The notes under the pieces were generated by a model. That model was given only the letters and a program-made list of their open reading frames with translations. It did not search any database and had not been told where the DNA came from. 64,000 nt of DNA from Nocardioides astragali (GTDB taxonomy: Bacteria; Actinomycetota; Actinomycetes; Propionibacteriales; Nocardioidaceae): positions 434,001 through 498,000 of the forward strand of contig NZ_JAFMZM010000005.1 of NCBI RefSeq assembly GCF_024436375.1, read 5' to 3'. Shown one piece after another: positions 17,695 through 27,586 of the stretch; the stretch's first letter is position 1, and every line of letters begins with the position of its first letter. The position numbers and the translations under genes were made by a program.

Positions 17695-17901
17695 GGTTCC
17701 TCCTTCTGTCTTGCGCCAATCGATGGCCAGGGCCAGCAGTGGGACTGCGTGCTCGGGCTCGTTGTTGCTCCCGCGGACGAACAGACGTGCTCGCGGCTTC
17801 ATTCCCAGAACGGCATGACCGCGGGAGTCGGCGCGGCGAGCAGCGCGAGTGGGTCACCAGCCCCGACGAACAGTTCGCGTGCTCCTTGACGCCTCCTGTC
17901 C

Positions 17902-18870
17902 CTAGCTGCTTGAGCCCAGGCCTACCAGCGCCGGCAACATCGATGGCGCGTCTTGTACCCCGGACGTCCCTGCTCTGAAACGGGCCGCCACGAGCTCAAC
18001 GAAGTCAACGACAGCGGGTGCGTGATCACCGACGCGGGTGGCTAGGTGCCACGTACGCCAATTGCCGTGGGCCCCGATCCGAACGGCGGCGACCCGCGCA
18101 TTCGGCCCTTCCGTGTAGGGAGCGGCCACCCATTGCGGAAGCACCGAGATGCCTTCGCCGGCGGCCACCATCTCGATGACGAGGTCTGTTACCAGGGGTA
18201 CGGTGCTCACTCGGCCCGGCCGAGAGCTAGCCGGCAGCGGGAGGGGCTGTGCTGGGGATCGGCTTTGGTCGTAGATGTCGTACAAGACCAAGTGGACGTC
18301 GGTGAAGTCACGGGCTGTCACGTGGGAGCGTCTGGTCCAGGGATGGTTGAGAGCGACAACGGCGACCATTTGGTCGCGAAACAGCGGGACGACGTGCAGT
18401 CGCTCCATGAGTCGATCAGGCTTCGTGACAAGCGCCACGTCCACGCGATCATCGAGCAGTGCTGCCAAAGGCTCGTCGCCTGCCACCTGTTCGATGCGCA
18501 CCTCCGTGCCTGGGTGTTCTCTCTGGAGAGCGGAGATCACCGGCGGCAGCCATTGGTAGGTCGTGCTGCACTGCGCCGTGAATCGGACCCGCTGGTCGCG
18601 TCCGGCGCGGATCTCGCGGATGTCGCGCTCGGCCGATCTGAGCTCGGCGAGAACGGTCCTGGCGGAAGACAGCATCCTCACCCCGGCCGGGGTCACTAGA
18701 AGCTTGCGGCCTTCACGTTGGAACAGCGGGCCGCCTAGCCGGTCCTCTAGTCGCGCGAGCCGCTGACTCAACGCTGGTTGGCTCACGTAGAGACGGTCGG
18801 CAGCGGCGGTGAGGGTTCCTACCTCGGCAAGCGTGTCGAGCAGCTCCAGGTCCCGGAGTTCCACATACAT
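17902..18870 (-). CDS. LysR-family transcriptional regulator
   Basis: 322 residues. N-terminal winged HTH: LELLDTLAEVGTLTAAADRLYVSQPALSQRLARLEDRLGGPLFQREGR condensed in residues 7-55. Then a coiled linker and a periplasmic-binding-protein-like effector domain from ~90 (VRFTAQCSTTYQWLPPVI). That opening resembles MetR-type members. It is divergent from the SDR/tautomerase pair with a 109-base gap that contains a TTC-N8-GAA palindrome, so it probably controls that pair and itself. Confidence 0.9.
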   Translation of the reverse strand: MYVELRDLELLDTLAEVGTLTAAADRLYVSQPALSQRLARLEDRLGGPLFQREGRKLLVTPAGVRMLSSARTVLAELRSAERDIREIRAGRDQRVRFTAQCSTTYQWLPPVISALQREHPGTEVRIEQVAGDEPLAALLDDRVDVALVTKPDRLMERLHVVPLFRDQMVAVVALNHPWTRRSHVTARDFTDVHLVLYDIYDQSRSPAQPLPLPASSRPGRVSTVPLVTDLVIEMVAAGEGISVLPQWVAAPYTEGPNARVAAVRIGAHGNWRTWHLATRVGDHAPAVVDFVELVAARFRAGTSGVQDAPSMLPALVGLGSSS

Positions 18871-18872
18871 AA

Positions 18873-18888
18873 CTTCACCTTATCGAAG
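18873..18888 (+). promoter_or_regulatory. Candidate LysR operator (CTTC-N8-GAAG)
   Basis: cttcaccttatcgaag is an imperfect palindrome containing T-N11-A, adjacent to the lysR-type start at 18870 in the divergent promoter. The position suits autorepression and activation of the gene at 18980. Confidence 0.5.
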
Positions 18889-18979
18889 TGCGTCAATTCG
18901 TTCTTGCGGCTATGGAATCGAGGGAAGGGTCAGGGCCGTTTGTACGAGCACAAGACATCACCGACAGAAGGAGAAACAC

Positions 18980-19711
18980 ATGTCCAACACCGCCATCGTC
19001 ACCGGTGCCTCCAGTGGCATCGGACTCGAGGTTGCCCGGCGGCTGCTCAAGGACGGTGCCAACGTCGTCCTCGGCGGACGCGATACCGGCAAGTTGGCAG
19101 CCGCGGTCTCGGAGCTCGGCGCCCCCGATCGGACTCTGGCTGTCGCTGGGGACATTGCTGACCCGGTCACCGCGAAGCGTCTGGTCGCCGGTGCGGTGAC
19201 GACCTTCGGAAGCGTGGACGTCCTCGTCAACAATGCCGGGATCTTCGGCGCCAGCGCGTTCGTCGATGTCAGTGCCGAGGAACTGGAGCGCTTCATCGCT
19301 GTGAACCTGCGCGGCACATGGCAGGTCACGCAAGAGGTTGTGCGCCGCCTGCTCGACCAGGGCACCGGCGGCAGCATTGTGAGCATCGGCACCGTTCTGA
19401 CCCAGCATGCGGTCACCGGCTTCCAAGCCGCCGCCCCCTTGGTCACCAAGGGTGGCGTGCAGGCGCTGACGTTGGCTCTTGCAGCGGAGCTCGCCGACGA
19501 CCGCATCCGCGTCAACATGGTCGCTCCTGGGGTGGTGCGCACGCCTCTCCACCCCGCGGACGGGGTCGACGGGCTGGCGGGCCTTGCTCTGCTCAACCGC
19601 GTCGGTGAGAGCGAGGAGGTCGCGAGCGCAGTGGCCTGGCTCGCCGAGGCGGAGTTCGTCACGGGCCATGTTCTCAATGTCGACGGCGGCTTCGTGACGG
19701 GTAGGCGTTGA
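18980..19711 (+). CDS. Short-chain dehydrogenase/reductase-family protein lacking the catalytic Tyr
   Basis: ATG 18980 behind gaaggaga. Residues TGASSGIG (~9-16) and NNAG (~85) form the NAD(P) site, and IVSIGT supplies the Ser position. The YxxxK motif is replaced: PLVTKGGVQALT has Lys but Pro where Tyr should be. The C-terminus HVLNVDGGF is typical. 243 residues. A subgroup of SDRs with this altered motif exists, and their chemistry is unsettled. It is followed one base later by a tautomerase gene and is divergent from a LysR regulator. Confidence 0.8.
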   Translation: MSNTAIVTGASSGIGLEVARRLLKDGANVVLGGRDTGKLAAAVSELGAPDRTLAVAGDIADPVTAKRLVAGAVTTFGSVDVLVNNAGIFGASAFVDVSAEELERFIAVNLRGTWQVTQEVVRRLLDQGTGGSIVSIGTVLTQHAVTGFQAAAPLVTKGGVQALTLALAAELADDRIRVNMVAPGVVRTPLHPADGVDGLAGLALLNRVGESEEVASAVAWLAEAEFVTGHVLNVDGGFVTGRR

Positions 19712-19712
19712 C

Positions 19713-19940
19713 ATGCCCATCGTGAACGTGCAGATCACGCGCGAGGGCAACACGCCTGAGCAGAAGGAACAGGTCATCGCCGGAGTCACGCAGGTCCTGG
19801 CCGACGTTCTCGGCAAGGACCCAGACACCACGTTCGTGGTGATTGACGAGGTGGATCTTGAGGATTGGGGCATCGGAGGGCTGCCAGTCGACGTGTGGCG
19901 TGCCAACAGGCCTCGTCCAGCCGGATCTCGGCGCTCGTAG
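19713..19940 (+). CDS. 4-oxalocrotonate tautomerase-family enzyme
   Basis: 75 residues starting MPIVNVQITREGNT, with the N-terminal Pro that acts as the catalytic base in the tautomerase family. EQKEQVIAGVTQVLADVLGKDPDTTFVVIDEV is the standard helix-strand core. The enzyme normally forms a hexamer or dimer and interconverts enol and keto acids. Directly downstream of the SDR gene (one-base gap), so both are one operon under the LysR protein. The tail after WGIGG is Arg/Pro-rich and slightly longer than usual. Confidence 0.85.
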   Translation: MPIVNVQITREGNTPEQKEQVIAGVTQVLADVLGKDPDTTFVVIDEVDLEDWGIGGLPVDVWRANRPRPAGSRRS

Positions 19941-19942
19941 GA

Positions 19943-19959
19943 CGCCTGCTTAGCAGGCG
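19943..19959 (+). terminator. Short hairpin after the SDR/tautomerase operon
   Basis: cgcctgc (19943-19949) pairs with gcaggcg (19953-19959) around a 3-base loop, two bases after the tautomerase stop. The remaining ~275 bases to 20235 hold no supported gene. Confidence 0.5.
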
Positions 19960-20234
19960 GATCGCGGTTGCCCCGCGCCGACAGGGCGCAGGGCGCAGGG
20001 CACCGTCAACGACACCGTTATCCCCACACGGCCTTCGCAGCCCACTGGGAGGCATGCGGCCCGGGGCGACCTCGTCGCCGAGCGCCCAGCGCCACCTGCC
20101 TGTTGCCCGCCCTCGGGGATCTACGCCGTTTCCACAATCAAGGTGTGCACTGTGGTCCGTTCTCAGGTCCGGTGGACGATGCTGGGAAGTGGACGTGGCG
20201 GAGGTACATCGGGTTACGGGGCTGGGTGTGGTCG

Positions 20235-23162
20235 CTACTGCGGTAGCGCGTCGCGGAGCTGGCGGCGGGAGGTCACTCCCAGCTCCGCGAAGATCTTTCC
20301 GAGGTGCCACTCGACGGTTCTAGGACTGATGAAGAGCTCCGTGCCGATCTCGGGGTTGGTGAGGCCGTCTGCCGCGAGACGTGCGATGCGCGACTCTTGA
20401 ACGGTGAGTCCACGAGGACCCTCGTCGGACCTGCGACGCGGAGTCTCGCCGGTAGCTCCGAGCTCTCGGCGGGCCCGTTCAGCAAAGCCCATGAAGCCGT
20501 TGTCCGCGAACATGGCATGGGCCGCGCGTAGCTGCTCTCGTGCGTCGATCCGCCTGCCCTGCCTGCGCAACCATTCGCCGTAGACAAGGCGGGCACGAGC
20601 GCTCTCAACGCGGATCACTGTGCGGTCGAGCCGCTCGATCGCCTCGCGGTAGAAACCTTCCGCATCGGTGTCGGGGCTCAGCATCGCCCGGCAGCGCGCC
20701 TCGATGCCGCGGCCCCAGTCGGTCGCCGTCGCCTGAGTGAGCGAGGCTAGCTCCGCCAGCGCCTCAGCTGCGAGTTCTGACATGTTGGTGCGGGAGGCAG
20801 CCTCGATGAGCTCGGCCATGGCCCAGCATCTCACTCCGAGCTCTCCAGGCGAATCCGTCGCTCTCTCGGCGGCGACGACGGCGTCAAAGTAGTGGCCTCG
20901 GCCGTTCGCCTCCACCGACTCGGCCCAGTTGAGGACAGTCGTAGCGATGCCTGCGCCGCCGCTTGCCAAGCGGTGCAGCTCAGCCTTCGCGATGGCATCT
21001 GGTGAGATTTGAGCGCCCGCCCACGCGGCGAGAGCGACGGCTCCGGCCGGTGAGGGCCCGAACTGGGCCATCTCGATCACGGTCTTGGTCTCATCGACCA
21101 GCACCGCGGCGCTCGCCAGGTCTCCTTTGAGAATGCTGACGAGAACGGCGCAGGTAAGGGCGGGCGGGAGCTCGCCGACTGTGCCGGTCTCGCGGGCAGA
21201 TTGAAGGTGACGAGCGGCCAGAACGTCCCACGCATGGTCGTCCCATACGTTCATCGCGGCGGCCGACGCCAACGGAAGACTCCTGAGGTGCTGGTTCTCG
21301 TACGCGGTGTCCGCGCACAACTCATCCAGCGCCTCGATCAGTACCGGCGCGGCCTTGCTCGGGCCGTCCACGTAGAGGTCGGCGCAGCCGTCCAGCACGC
21401 GATCGCTGAGGTTGGGCTGAGCCGAGCTAGGGCCGCTGCGAACTGCGGTAGCAATCGTGGTTGGGTTGACGTCTGCTGCCAGCCGTCCTACGAAGAAGGC
21501 GGCGACGAAGGCATCCGCATAGGTGTGCCGGGCCCCGTCGGGGTCGAATGGCGCCAGTTGTTGAGCGGCGTTCAGGAGAAGCCGTGGGCCTTGGCATCCT
21601 CGGCGAGCTGCGAATGTTGCTTGAGCGCGCACGACCTCGACCTGGGCCCGTTGAGCCGACTCCAACGGCCACGCCTCGACCATGGCAAGCAAGCCCAAGG
21701 CAGCTTCCGAAGCGCCGGCTCGGTGACGAGCTTGAGCTGCGATCAGTCCCAGCCGACCAGCCCGCTGCGGGTCTCCAGCAAGCTCCGCGGCACGTTCGAG
21801 AAAGGCCGCAGCGGCCGCCACTCCACCTCGCGTGCGAGCCCTGTCGGCGGAGCGCTCGAGCTCGGTGGCGACTTCGTCGTGCGGGCTGGTCACGGCGTGA
21901 GCGCGGTGCCATGCCCTGAGGTCCGGATCCAGATCGGCATCGGTGGCGTCGCTGAGGGCATGATGGGCCTCGCGGAACTCTTCGCGACTGGCAGTGCGGC
22001 ACACGGCGACCCGAACGAGCGGGTGGCAGAATCTCACCTGAGGGCCGATTTCGATCAAACCCGCGGCTCGTGCAGCAACTGCTGCTTCGGATCCGATGCC
22101 GAGCCCTCTTGCGGCGCGCCAGAGCATGGTGACGTCGCCAGCGGGCTCGAGGGCGGCTACAAGAAGCAGCCGTCTGGTCTCGGGAGCCAACAGACCGAGG
22201 CGCCGCTGGAAGTCTTGCTCGAGCCGTGTGGGCAGGGCGCTGACTCCACTAGTGCCGAAACCAAATGAAAGACCCGCGCCCCCGGATTGGTGAGGGAGCC
22301 CGAGCAGTGCCCTCGGATTGCCCCGGGCCTCCCCGATGATCCGGCTACGGACCTTCGCGTCGACCGGACCACGCAGGATCGAGTCCAGCAGCAACTCAGA
22401 TTCTTCGTGATCCAAGCCGTGCACAACTAGCTCGTCCAGACCCGTGAGCGCAGGTTGATCGTCTTCATCGTGGGTCACGAGGACCAATCCGATCGCCTGA
22501 TCCTTCAGTCGGCGTGCCACGAAGCCCAGGGTCCGAGCAGAAGCCTGATCGAGCTTGTCCGCGTTGTCCACCAGACACACGAGTGGCTGTTCACCAGCGG
22601 CCTCGGCCAACATGCTCATGACGCCGATGGCGACGAGGAACCGATCCGGAGTCGTGCCGACGGCAACGCCGAACGCCACTGCGAGGGCCTCGGACTGTGG
22701 TTCGGGAATGCGCTCCAGATGTTCCAGCATCGGAGCGCACAAGCGATGGAGCCCAGCGAACGCCAGTTCCATCTCGGACTCGATCCCGGCGATCCGCAGA
22801 ACTCGGCAGCCGCCTGCATTCCCCGCGACGTAGTCCAGCAGGGCACTCTTGCCGATGCCCGCCTCCCCGCGCAGGGCAAGCACCTTGCTCTCGCCCCCGC
22901 GGACGCTGCTGACCAGTCCGTCCAGGACGGCACACTCGCGGTGACGTCCCACCAGACCGGTGCCGGATCCGCTCAGCGCAGGAGACACGTCGGGACCCGG
23001 ACCGGGAGCCAGGTCGTTGAACACTCCAAGAACGGTGACGGGGTTGATCGAACGGACATCACGTCGGTCGGGAGCCACGATCGCGGTGCTGGCGCTGGTG
23101 CCGTAGGCGGATGATGCCGCCAGTGGCGGTACGTCGGCTACGGCGAGAGGAATGTCACGCAT
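20235..23162 (-). CDS. Large LuxR-family (LAL) ATP-binding transcriptional regulator
   Basis: 975 residues. An unusual ~65-residue N-terminal extension precedes LVGRHRECAVLDGLV. Walker A GEAGIGKSALL lies near residue 100 and Walker B-like LVCLVDNAD near 205. A long helical TPR-like middle follows, and the C-terminal LuxR HTH spans ~910-975 (LTVQESRIARLAADGLTNPEIG, SPRTVEWHLGKIF). LALs couple ATP-dependent effector sensing to transcription, often of catabolic or secondary-metabolite genes. Followed upstream by a second LAL on the same strand; target unknown. A remnant of a similar HTH occurs at 36,810. Confidence 0.9.
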   Translation of the reverse strand: MRDIPLAVADVPPLAASSAYGTSASTAIVAPDRRDVRSINPVTVLGVFNDLAPGPGPDVSPALSGSGTGLVGRHRECAVLDGLVSSVRGGESKVLALRGEAGIGKSALLDYVAGNAGGCRVLRIAGIESEMELAFAGLHRLCAPMLEHLERIPEPQSEALAVAFGVAVGTTPDRFLVAIGVMSMLAEAAGEQPLVCLVDNADKLDQASARTLGFVARRLKDQAIGLVLVTHDEDDQPALTGLDELVVHGLDHEESELLLDSILRGPVDAKVRSRIIGEARGNPRALLGLPHQSGGAGLSFGFGTSGVSALPTRLEQDFQRRLGLLAPETRRLLLVAALEPAGDVTMLWRAARGLGIGSEAAVAARAAGLIEIGPQVRFCHPLVRVAVCRTASREEFREAHHALSDATDADLDPDLRAWHRAHAVTSPHDEVATELERSADRARTRGGVAAAAAFLERAAELAGDPQRAGRLGLIAAQARHRAGASEAALGLLAMVEAWPLESAQRAQVEVVRAQATFAARRGCQGPRLLLNAAQQLAPFDPDGARHTYADAFVAAFFVGRLAADVNPTTIATAVRSGPSSAQPNLSDRVLDGCADLYVDGPSKAAPVLIEALDELCADTAYENQHLRSLPLASAAAMNVWDDHAWDVLAARHLQSARETGTVGELPPALTCAVLVSILKGDLASAAVLVDETKTVIEMAQFGPSPAGAVALAAWAGAQISPDAIAKAELHRLASGGAGIATTVLNWAESVEANGRGHYFDAVVAAERATDSPGELGVRCWAMAELIEAASRTNMSELAAEALAELASLTQATATDWGRGIEARCRAMLSPDTDAEGFYREAIERLDRTVIRVESARARLVYGEWLRRQGRRIDAREQLRAAHAMFADNGFMGFAERARRELGATGETPRRRSDEGPRGLTVQESRIARLAADGLTNPEIGTELFISPRTVEWHLGKIFAELGVTSRRQLRDALPQ

Positions 23163-23462
23163 GGGATGGGTCCGTTCTCCAGAAATGACGATCTACGCGC
23201 GAAGCGCCTGGCGGTGCGGGATTTCGAACGACGCACCTCACGAGGGCGCACGCGGTTCTCGGTTGACGGCGGACCGTGGTCACCAGGCGGGCGTCGCTAG
23301 GGGGTTGCCAGTCCGCCGACCATTCCTGCTGTCGGGGCCTGGGTTGACTTCACGTGTGTGACGCTACGAGGCGCACCGATAGTCGGCTAGCGTCAGTTGA
23401 CGCTATGGGTGATCATTCACGCGCCCCGTGCGCGAGCTGGGCACAGATGCTCCGCGCTCGAG
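23163..23462. other. Intergenic region between two LAL genes
   Basis: 300 bases with no supported reading frame. It presumably holds the promoter of the LAL gene starting at 23162 (a ctggagaac ribosome site lies just before its ATG). Confidence 0.4.
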
Positions 23463-26192
23463 TCACCGTTGCGCGATGACATTGCCCAATTCTGCTCGCG
23501 AAACTACGCCGAGCTTGGGAAAGATGCGGTGCAGGTGTGAGCTGACTGTGCGATGAGACAGGAACAGACGTTGTCCGATCTCCTTGTTCGTCAGCCCGCC
23601 AGCCGCAAGCTGAGCGATGTGCAGCTCGTGGGCGGTGAGCTGGTCGCGGGCGTCGGGACCTCGATTCGGGCTGGTCTCGCCGGCCGCGCGCAGCTCTTGG
23701 CGGGCTCGATCGCTCCAGGGGACAAGGCGTAGGGCGTCGAAAGCTTCTCGGGCAGTACGAAGGTGCGCTCGTGACTCAGCTGGTTGGCGCCGGCGGCGTA
23801 GCCATTCGCCGTACGCGAGCTGTGCGCGAGCTCTGGCGAAGGGGTTCGTCGTCGAGCTCGCACTCAGCGCGACCTCGAACAGCCCACCGGCCTCGTCATC
23901 TGAAGCGACGAGAGCGCGAGCTAGATGTAGGCCCGTGTGCAGCGCGGGCGACGCGGTCGTTTGTGCGATTTCCTCGAGATCCTCTAGGAGGGCGCGACAA
24001 CCGGGAGCATCTCCTTGTCTGACCGCTGACTCGACGAGTTCCGATACCGCGTAGCAGCGCAGCGCTACCTGATAGCAGTGGTCCGTTGGATCGTGCATCC
24101 GCCGAAGGTGGTCATAGGCGTCGGCATAGCGCCCCTGTCCCATGGCAGCCAAGCCTCGAGCGAGCTGGACCGTCGCGAGCACTGGTCGCGCGCCCACTGT
24201 CAGACTTCGCCGCTCCGCCTCCGCTGCAAGATTTTTGCAGCGGTCGTAGTCGCCACGCAACGCGGCGATCTCGGCCTCGGTTGCAAGGACAAGCGCGTAG
24301 AGAAACGGTTGGTTCGTCTCCTGCGCGAGGCGGTCGGCCTCCTCGGCCGCCGGAATGGCGACGTCCAGGTCTCCAAGCCTGGCGCTGCTCCACGCTTGTG
24401 CGGCCAATGCGCGTGCCAACAGACTCAGCCGCCCGTCGTGACGCAGGCCGGCCAGGGCTGCAGCTGAGAGCCGCGCAGCTAGGTCGAACGCTCCGACCAG
24501 AACCGCCGCAGATCCGATGAGACGTTCTTGCTGGGAGTCGTAGGTAGCCCGGGGAGTGAGGTCCTGCAAACCTTTGAGCACCCGCGTTCCTCGTTCGATC
24601 GGGGCGGCATAAGCCAGGATCGCCAGTAGCCGAGGGTCGTCATCATCGACGGGCAGGCTCTCCGCGACGCCGACAATCACTCGCCGCGCTTCTTCGCCGG
24701 GCTCGGACCAGAAGCAGCGCAGCGCCGCGCTCCACAGAATGCGTAGCGCGAGGTCCACGCCACTCTCTGTTGCCACCGACCTCGCGAGGTTCGCCAGCTC
24801 GACGGCCCGCGCTGGTTCTTCACGCATTCCGTCATCGGACGTGCTCAGAATCCATCCCTGCATGGCTCGTTGGTTGCGTGATAAGGCGTCCGTCGGTACC
24901 TGTTCCAGCAGGCGCAGCACAAGTTCGGTCCGGCCTGTCTCGCTCGAGAGGTCAGCGGCCCGCAGAAGGCGTTCCGCGCGCTGCCCGGGGCTCGGGCTGA
25001 GTTGCGCTGCGCGCTCGAGCGCCAGTACGGCCGAGACCACTCCGCCCCGCTCTCGGGCATGCTCTGCAGAGACCTCAAGTTCGACAGCTAGCGCTTCGTC
25101 CGGACCAGTCGCGGTTGCGGCGCGATGTCGCAGCGCTCGGTAGGGCATCTCCGAGAGTAAGGTCGACCAAGCCACATGAGTCGCCCGACGCTCGTCGGGC
25201 GTCGCCAACTGCAGGATGGCGGAACGCATGAGCGGGTGGCGGAACGCCACTCGCCTGGGACTTTTTTGTACCAGGCCCGCCCTAATAGCGGGCTCCATGT
25301 CCGACTCGGTCAGATCGGCGTTCTGCACGATCTGAGCCGCCGCCAACGACTCGCCCAGTGATGCATCGTCTTCCAACGCTGCAGCCAACAGGATCGAGCG
25401 TGTGGCGGGCGGCAGCCCAACTGCTCTGGCTCCGAAGGCTCGCTCGAGTCGAGCCGTCAACGGAATGGCGCTTTCAGCACCAGCAAGCGCCTCTGCCGAC
25501 GGCACGCTGCGCGGGAGCTCGGTGAGCGCCAGAGGATTGCCCGCGGCCTCGCGAAGGATCATGTCTCGGAGCGAGGCGGGCAGTTCGGGAGCCAGCGTGT
25601 TCAGAAGTCCCACAGCCTCGGTCCGGGGGAGGGGGTTCAACCTCAGCAGGGGAATCCTTCCGTCCTCCAGGGGCGACGACGACCCGTCTCGAATCGCTCC
25701 CATCAAGAGCACAGGTTCGTGCTCCAAGCGCCGAGCAACGAACGTCAGTACGTCAAGGCTGCCACTGTCCAACCAGTGCGCGTCGTCTACTGCGATCAAG
25801 ACAGGGACTCGTTCGGCCATTTCCGTGACGAGGTCGAGAACGGCGAGTGCAACGACGTAAACATCCGGGGCGGGCAAGGCCGTCCACCCGAACGCCCGCT
25901 CGAGCACCTCGCGTTGCTGTGTTGAGAGGGAGGCGATCTCCGCACGCACAGAGTGGAGAAGCTGGTGCAGACCCGCATACGGAAGACTCTCTTCCGACTC
26001 CACGCCGTTGGCCGCGAGAATCCGCATGCCGGCTGACTCACCCAACGCAACAGATGCTGCCAAGACGGCAGACTTGCCGATGCCTGCTTCGCCACAGAGC
26101 ACAAGTGCACCGCCCCGTTGCGAAACCCCAGCGATAAGACCGGCCACGTGCCCCATCTCCGCCTGGCGGCCAACGAGAGAGGTGGTCGTCAT
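23463..26192 (-). CDS. Large LuxR-family (LAL) ATP-binding transcriptional regulator
   Basis: 909 residues starting MTTTSLVGRQAEMGHVAGLI. Walker A GEAGIGKSAVL lies near residue 38, and Walker B VLIAVDDAHWLDSGSLDVL near 135 with the typical sensor GAIRDG. TPR-like helices fill the middle, and a LuxR HTH lies at ~845-909 (LTAHELHIAQLAAGGLTNKEIGQRLFLSHRTVSSHLHRIF). It starts 55 bases after the MFS transporter stop on the same strand, so it may be co-expressed with that carrier and could control its regulon. Family assignment is secure, target is not. Confidence 0.9.
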   Translation of the reverse strand: MTTTSLVGRQAEMGHVAGLIAGVSQRGGALVLCGEAGIGKSAVLAASVALGESAGMRILAANGVESEESLPYAGLHQLLHSVRAEIASLSTQQREVLERAFGWTALPAPDVYVVALAVLDLVTEMAERVPVLIAVDDAHWLDSGSLDVLTFVARRLEHEPVLLMGAIRDGSSSPLEDGRIPLLRLNPLPRTEAVGLLNTLAPELPASLRDMILREAAGNPLALTELPRSVPSAEALAGAESAIPLTARLERAFGARAVGLPPATRSILLAAALEDDASLGESLAAAQIVQNADLTESDMEPAIRAGLVQKSPRRVAFRHPLMRSAILQLATPDERRATHVAWSTLLSEMPYRALRHRAATATGPDEALAVELEVSAEHARERGGVVSAVLALERAAQLSPSPGQRAERLLRAADLSSETGRTELVLRLLEQVPTDALSRNQRAMQGWILSTSDDGMREEPARAVELANLARSVATESGVDLALRILWSAALRCFWSEPGEEARRVIVGVAESLPVDDDDPRLLAILAYAAPIERGTRVLKGLQDLTPRATYDSQQERLIGSAAVLVGAFDLAARLSAAALAGLRHDGRLSLLARALAAQAWSSARLGDLDVAIPAAEEADRLAQETNQPFLYALVLATEAEIAALRGDYDRCKNLAAEAERRSLTVGARPVLATVQLARGLAAMGQGRYADAYDHLRRMHDPTDHCYQVALRCYAVSELVESAVRQGDAPGCRALLEDLEEIAQTTASPALHTGLHLARALVASDDEAGGLFEVALSASSTTNPFARARAQLAYGEWLRRRRQPAESRAHLRTAREAFDALRLVPWSDRARQELRAAGETSPNRGPDARDQLTAHELHIAQLAAGGLTNKEIGQRLFLSHRTVSSHLHRIFPKLGVVSRAELGNVIAQR

Positions 26193-26247
26193 CCCCGGTC
26201 TCCGTGAAGGGCTATTTCACACGGACGTGACCCCGCCAGGCCGGGGC

Positions 26248-27459
26248 TCACACTGACTCCCACTGACGCACTTGCTCCACGGGAATCGCCACTGTGAGGA
26301 GTGCCGCCACAACGGCGGGAACTGCGAAACCATAGAAGGGGATGGCTGACGACCAGTCGTCGCGGAGCAGCGAGCCGCCGTAGAGGGGTCCGATGACACC
26401 GCCGAGTCGCCCGACGCTGAGCGTGGAACCCAGAGCAGTGCCTCGGTGCATCGTCGGGTAGGAGGCCGCAACATAGCCGTTGATCAGGAACTGGGCGTTG
26501 ACGGCCCCGGCCCCAATTGCCGCGACGAGGACGTAGCCGATGACTGGTGGGGGCGCTCCCCCCACAAGGCAAAATGCTATTGCTGTCCCGGCAAACGATC
26601 CGATGATCACGTGACGCTTGCCGATGCGGTCCGCCAGCCATGACGAACTCAACGAACCAGCGATCACTCCTAAGCTCAACGTGAGCAGGAACGCAAGCGA
26701 TGACCCGAGGTCATAGCCCGCGTTGTTCATCATCACCGGAAGCCACGTGAAGGCGCCGAACAACAGCAGCAGGCTCATGAACGTCGTACCCCAGAAGAGC
26801 AATGTCCGAGTGCGATAGTCCGAGCTCAGCAGCAGCCGCCAAGACGTCGACGTAGTGGCAGGCGTACCCGATCCGCGCGCCCGCAGATACTCCTCCGACT
26901 CAGGCACACCACGGTAAATGGCTGGCAGAAGGACCAGCGCCGGAGCGGCGCCGCAGAGGAAGAGGAATCTGAAGCTCGTCAGATCATGAGTGGCCAGGGC
27001 GATGACGGCGCCCAGGGCACCACCAAGGCCGACACCGCCAAAAACGGCTCCTTGGTACAAGTACTTACGACCGTCGGGGGCGAACTCGGATACAAGGGCA
27101 GCCGCCGTCGGCAGCATGAGTCCTGCACCTACGCCAACCACGAATCGACCCAGCCCGAAGGTGGTCGAGGTGGGGGCCAAGCCGCAGGCGAGCATGCCGC
27201 AGGCGATCACGCCGACGCTCGTCAAGAGCGCGGGGCGGCGCCCGCGACGGTCGGCGAGGTTTCCCGCCGCGAAGGCGCCTACGAGCATTCCCGCCAAGGT
27301 GATCGAGCCGAGCAGCGCGTAGTCCTCGCGAGTCAATCCCCAGACACCTGAGCGGAGCATGACAGGCACGGCGGCGCCGAAAACGAGGATGCCGTACCCG
27401 TTGAGCGCAAGCGCTGCCCACGACCACCCCAACGCTGCGCGCTGATGTGAGCGAGTCAT
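26248..27459 (-). CDS. MFS transporter (aromatic acid:H+ symporter-like)
   Basis: 403 residues with twelve predicted membrane helices. The loop 2-3 signature GNLADRRGRRPALL is intact. A central cytoplasmic loop (VPESEEYLRARGSG) precedes helix 7, as in the AAHS group that takes up aromatic acids; other small-organic-acid MFS groups look similar. The neighbours are a cupin gene upstream (127-base gap) and the LAL gene downstream, compatible with uptake and catabolism of a small organic acid, but the substrate is not shown by the sequence. Confidence 0.85.
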   Translation of the reverse strand: MTRSHQRAALGWSWAALALNGYGILVFGAAVPVMLRSGVWGLTREDYALLGSITLAGMLVGAFAAGNLADRRGRRPALLTSVGVIACGMLACGLAPTSTTFGLGRFVVGVGAGLMLPTAAALVSEFAPDGRKYLYQGAVFGGVGLGGALGAVIALATHDLTSFRFLFLCGAAPALVLLPAIYRGVPESEEYLRARGSGTPATTSTSWRLLLSSDYRTRTLLFWGTTFMSLLLLFGAFTWLPVMMNNAGYDLGSSLAFLLTLSLGVIAGSLSSSWLADRIGKRHVIIGSFAGTAIAFCLVGGAPPPVIGYVLVAAIGAGAVNAQFLINGYVAASYPTMHRGTALGSTLSVGRLGGVIGPLYGGSLLRDDWSSAIPFYGFAVPAVVAALLTVAIPVEQVRQWESV

Positions 27460-27586
27460 TCCGGACCACCTCGACCTGGCCCTACCGCCCGAGTATCAGC
27501 AGTGCGTCGTTCCGGCTCACCCTAGCGCAAAAACAGTGGGCTGGAATCAGTGTCTGGCGCCCGCGAGCACTCACCGGGACGCTCGC

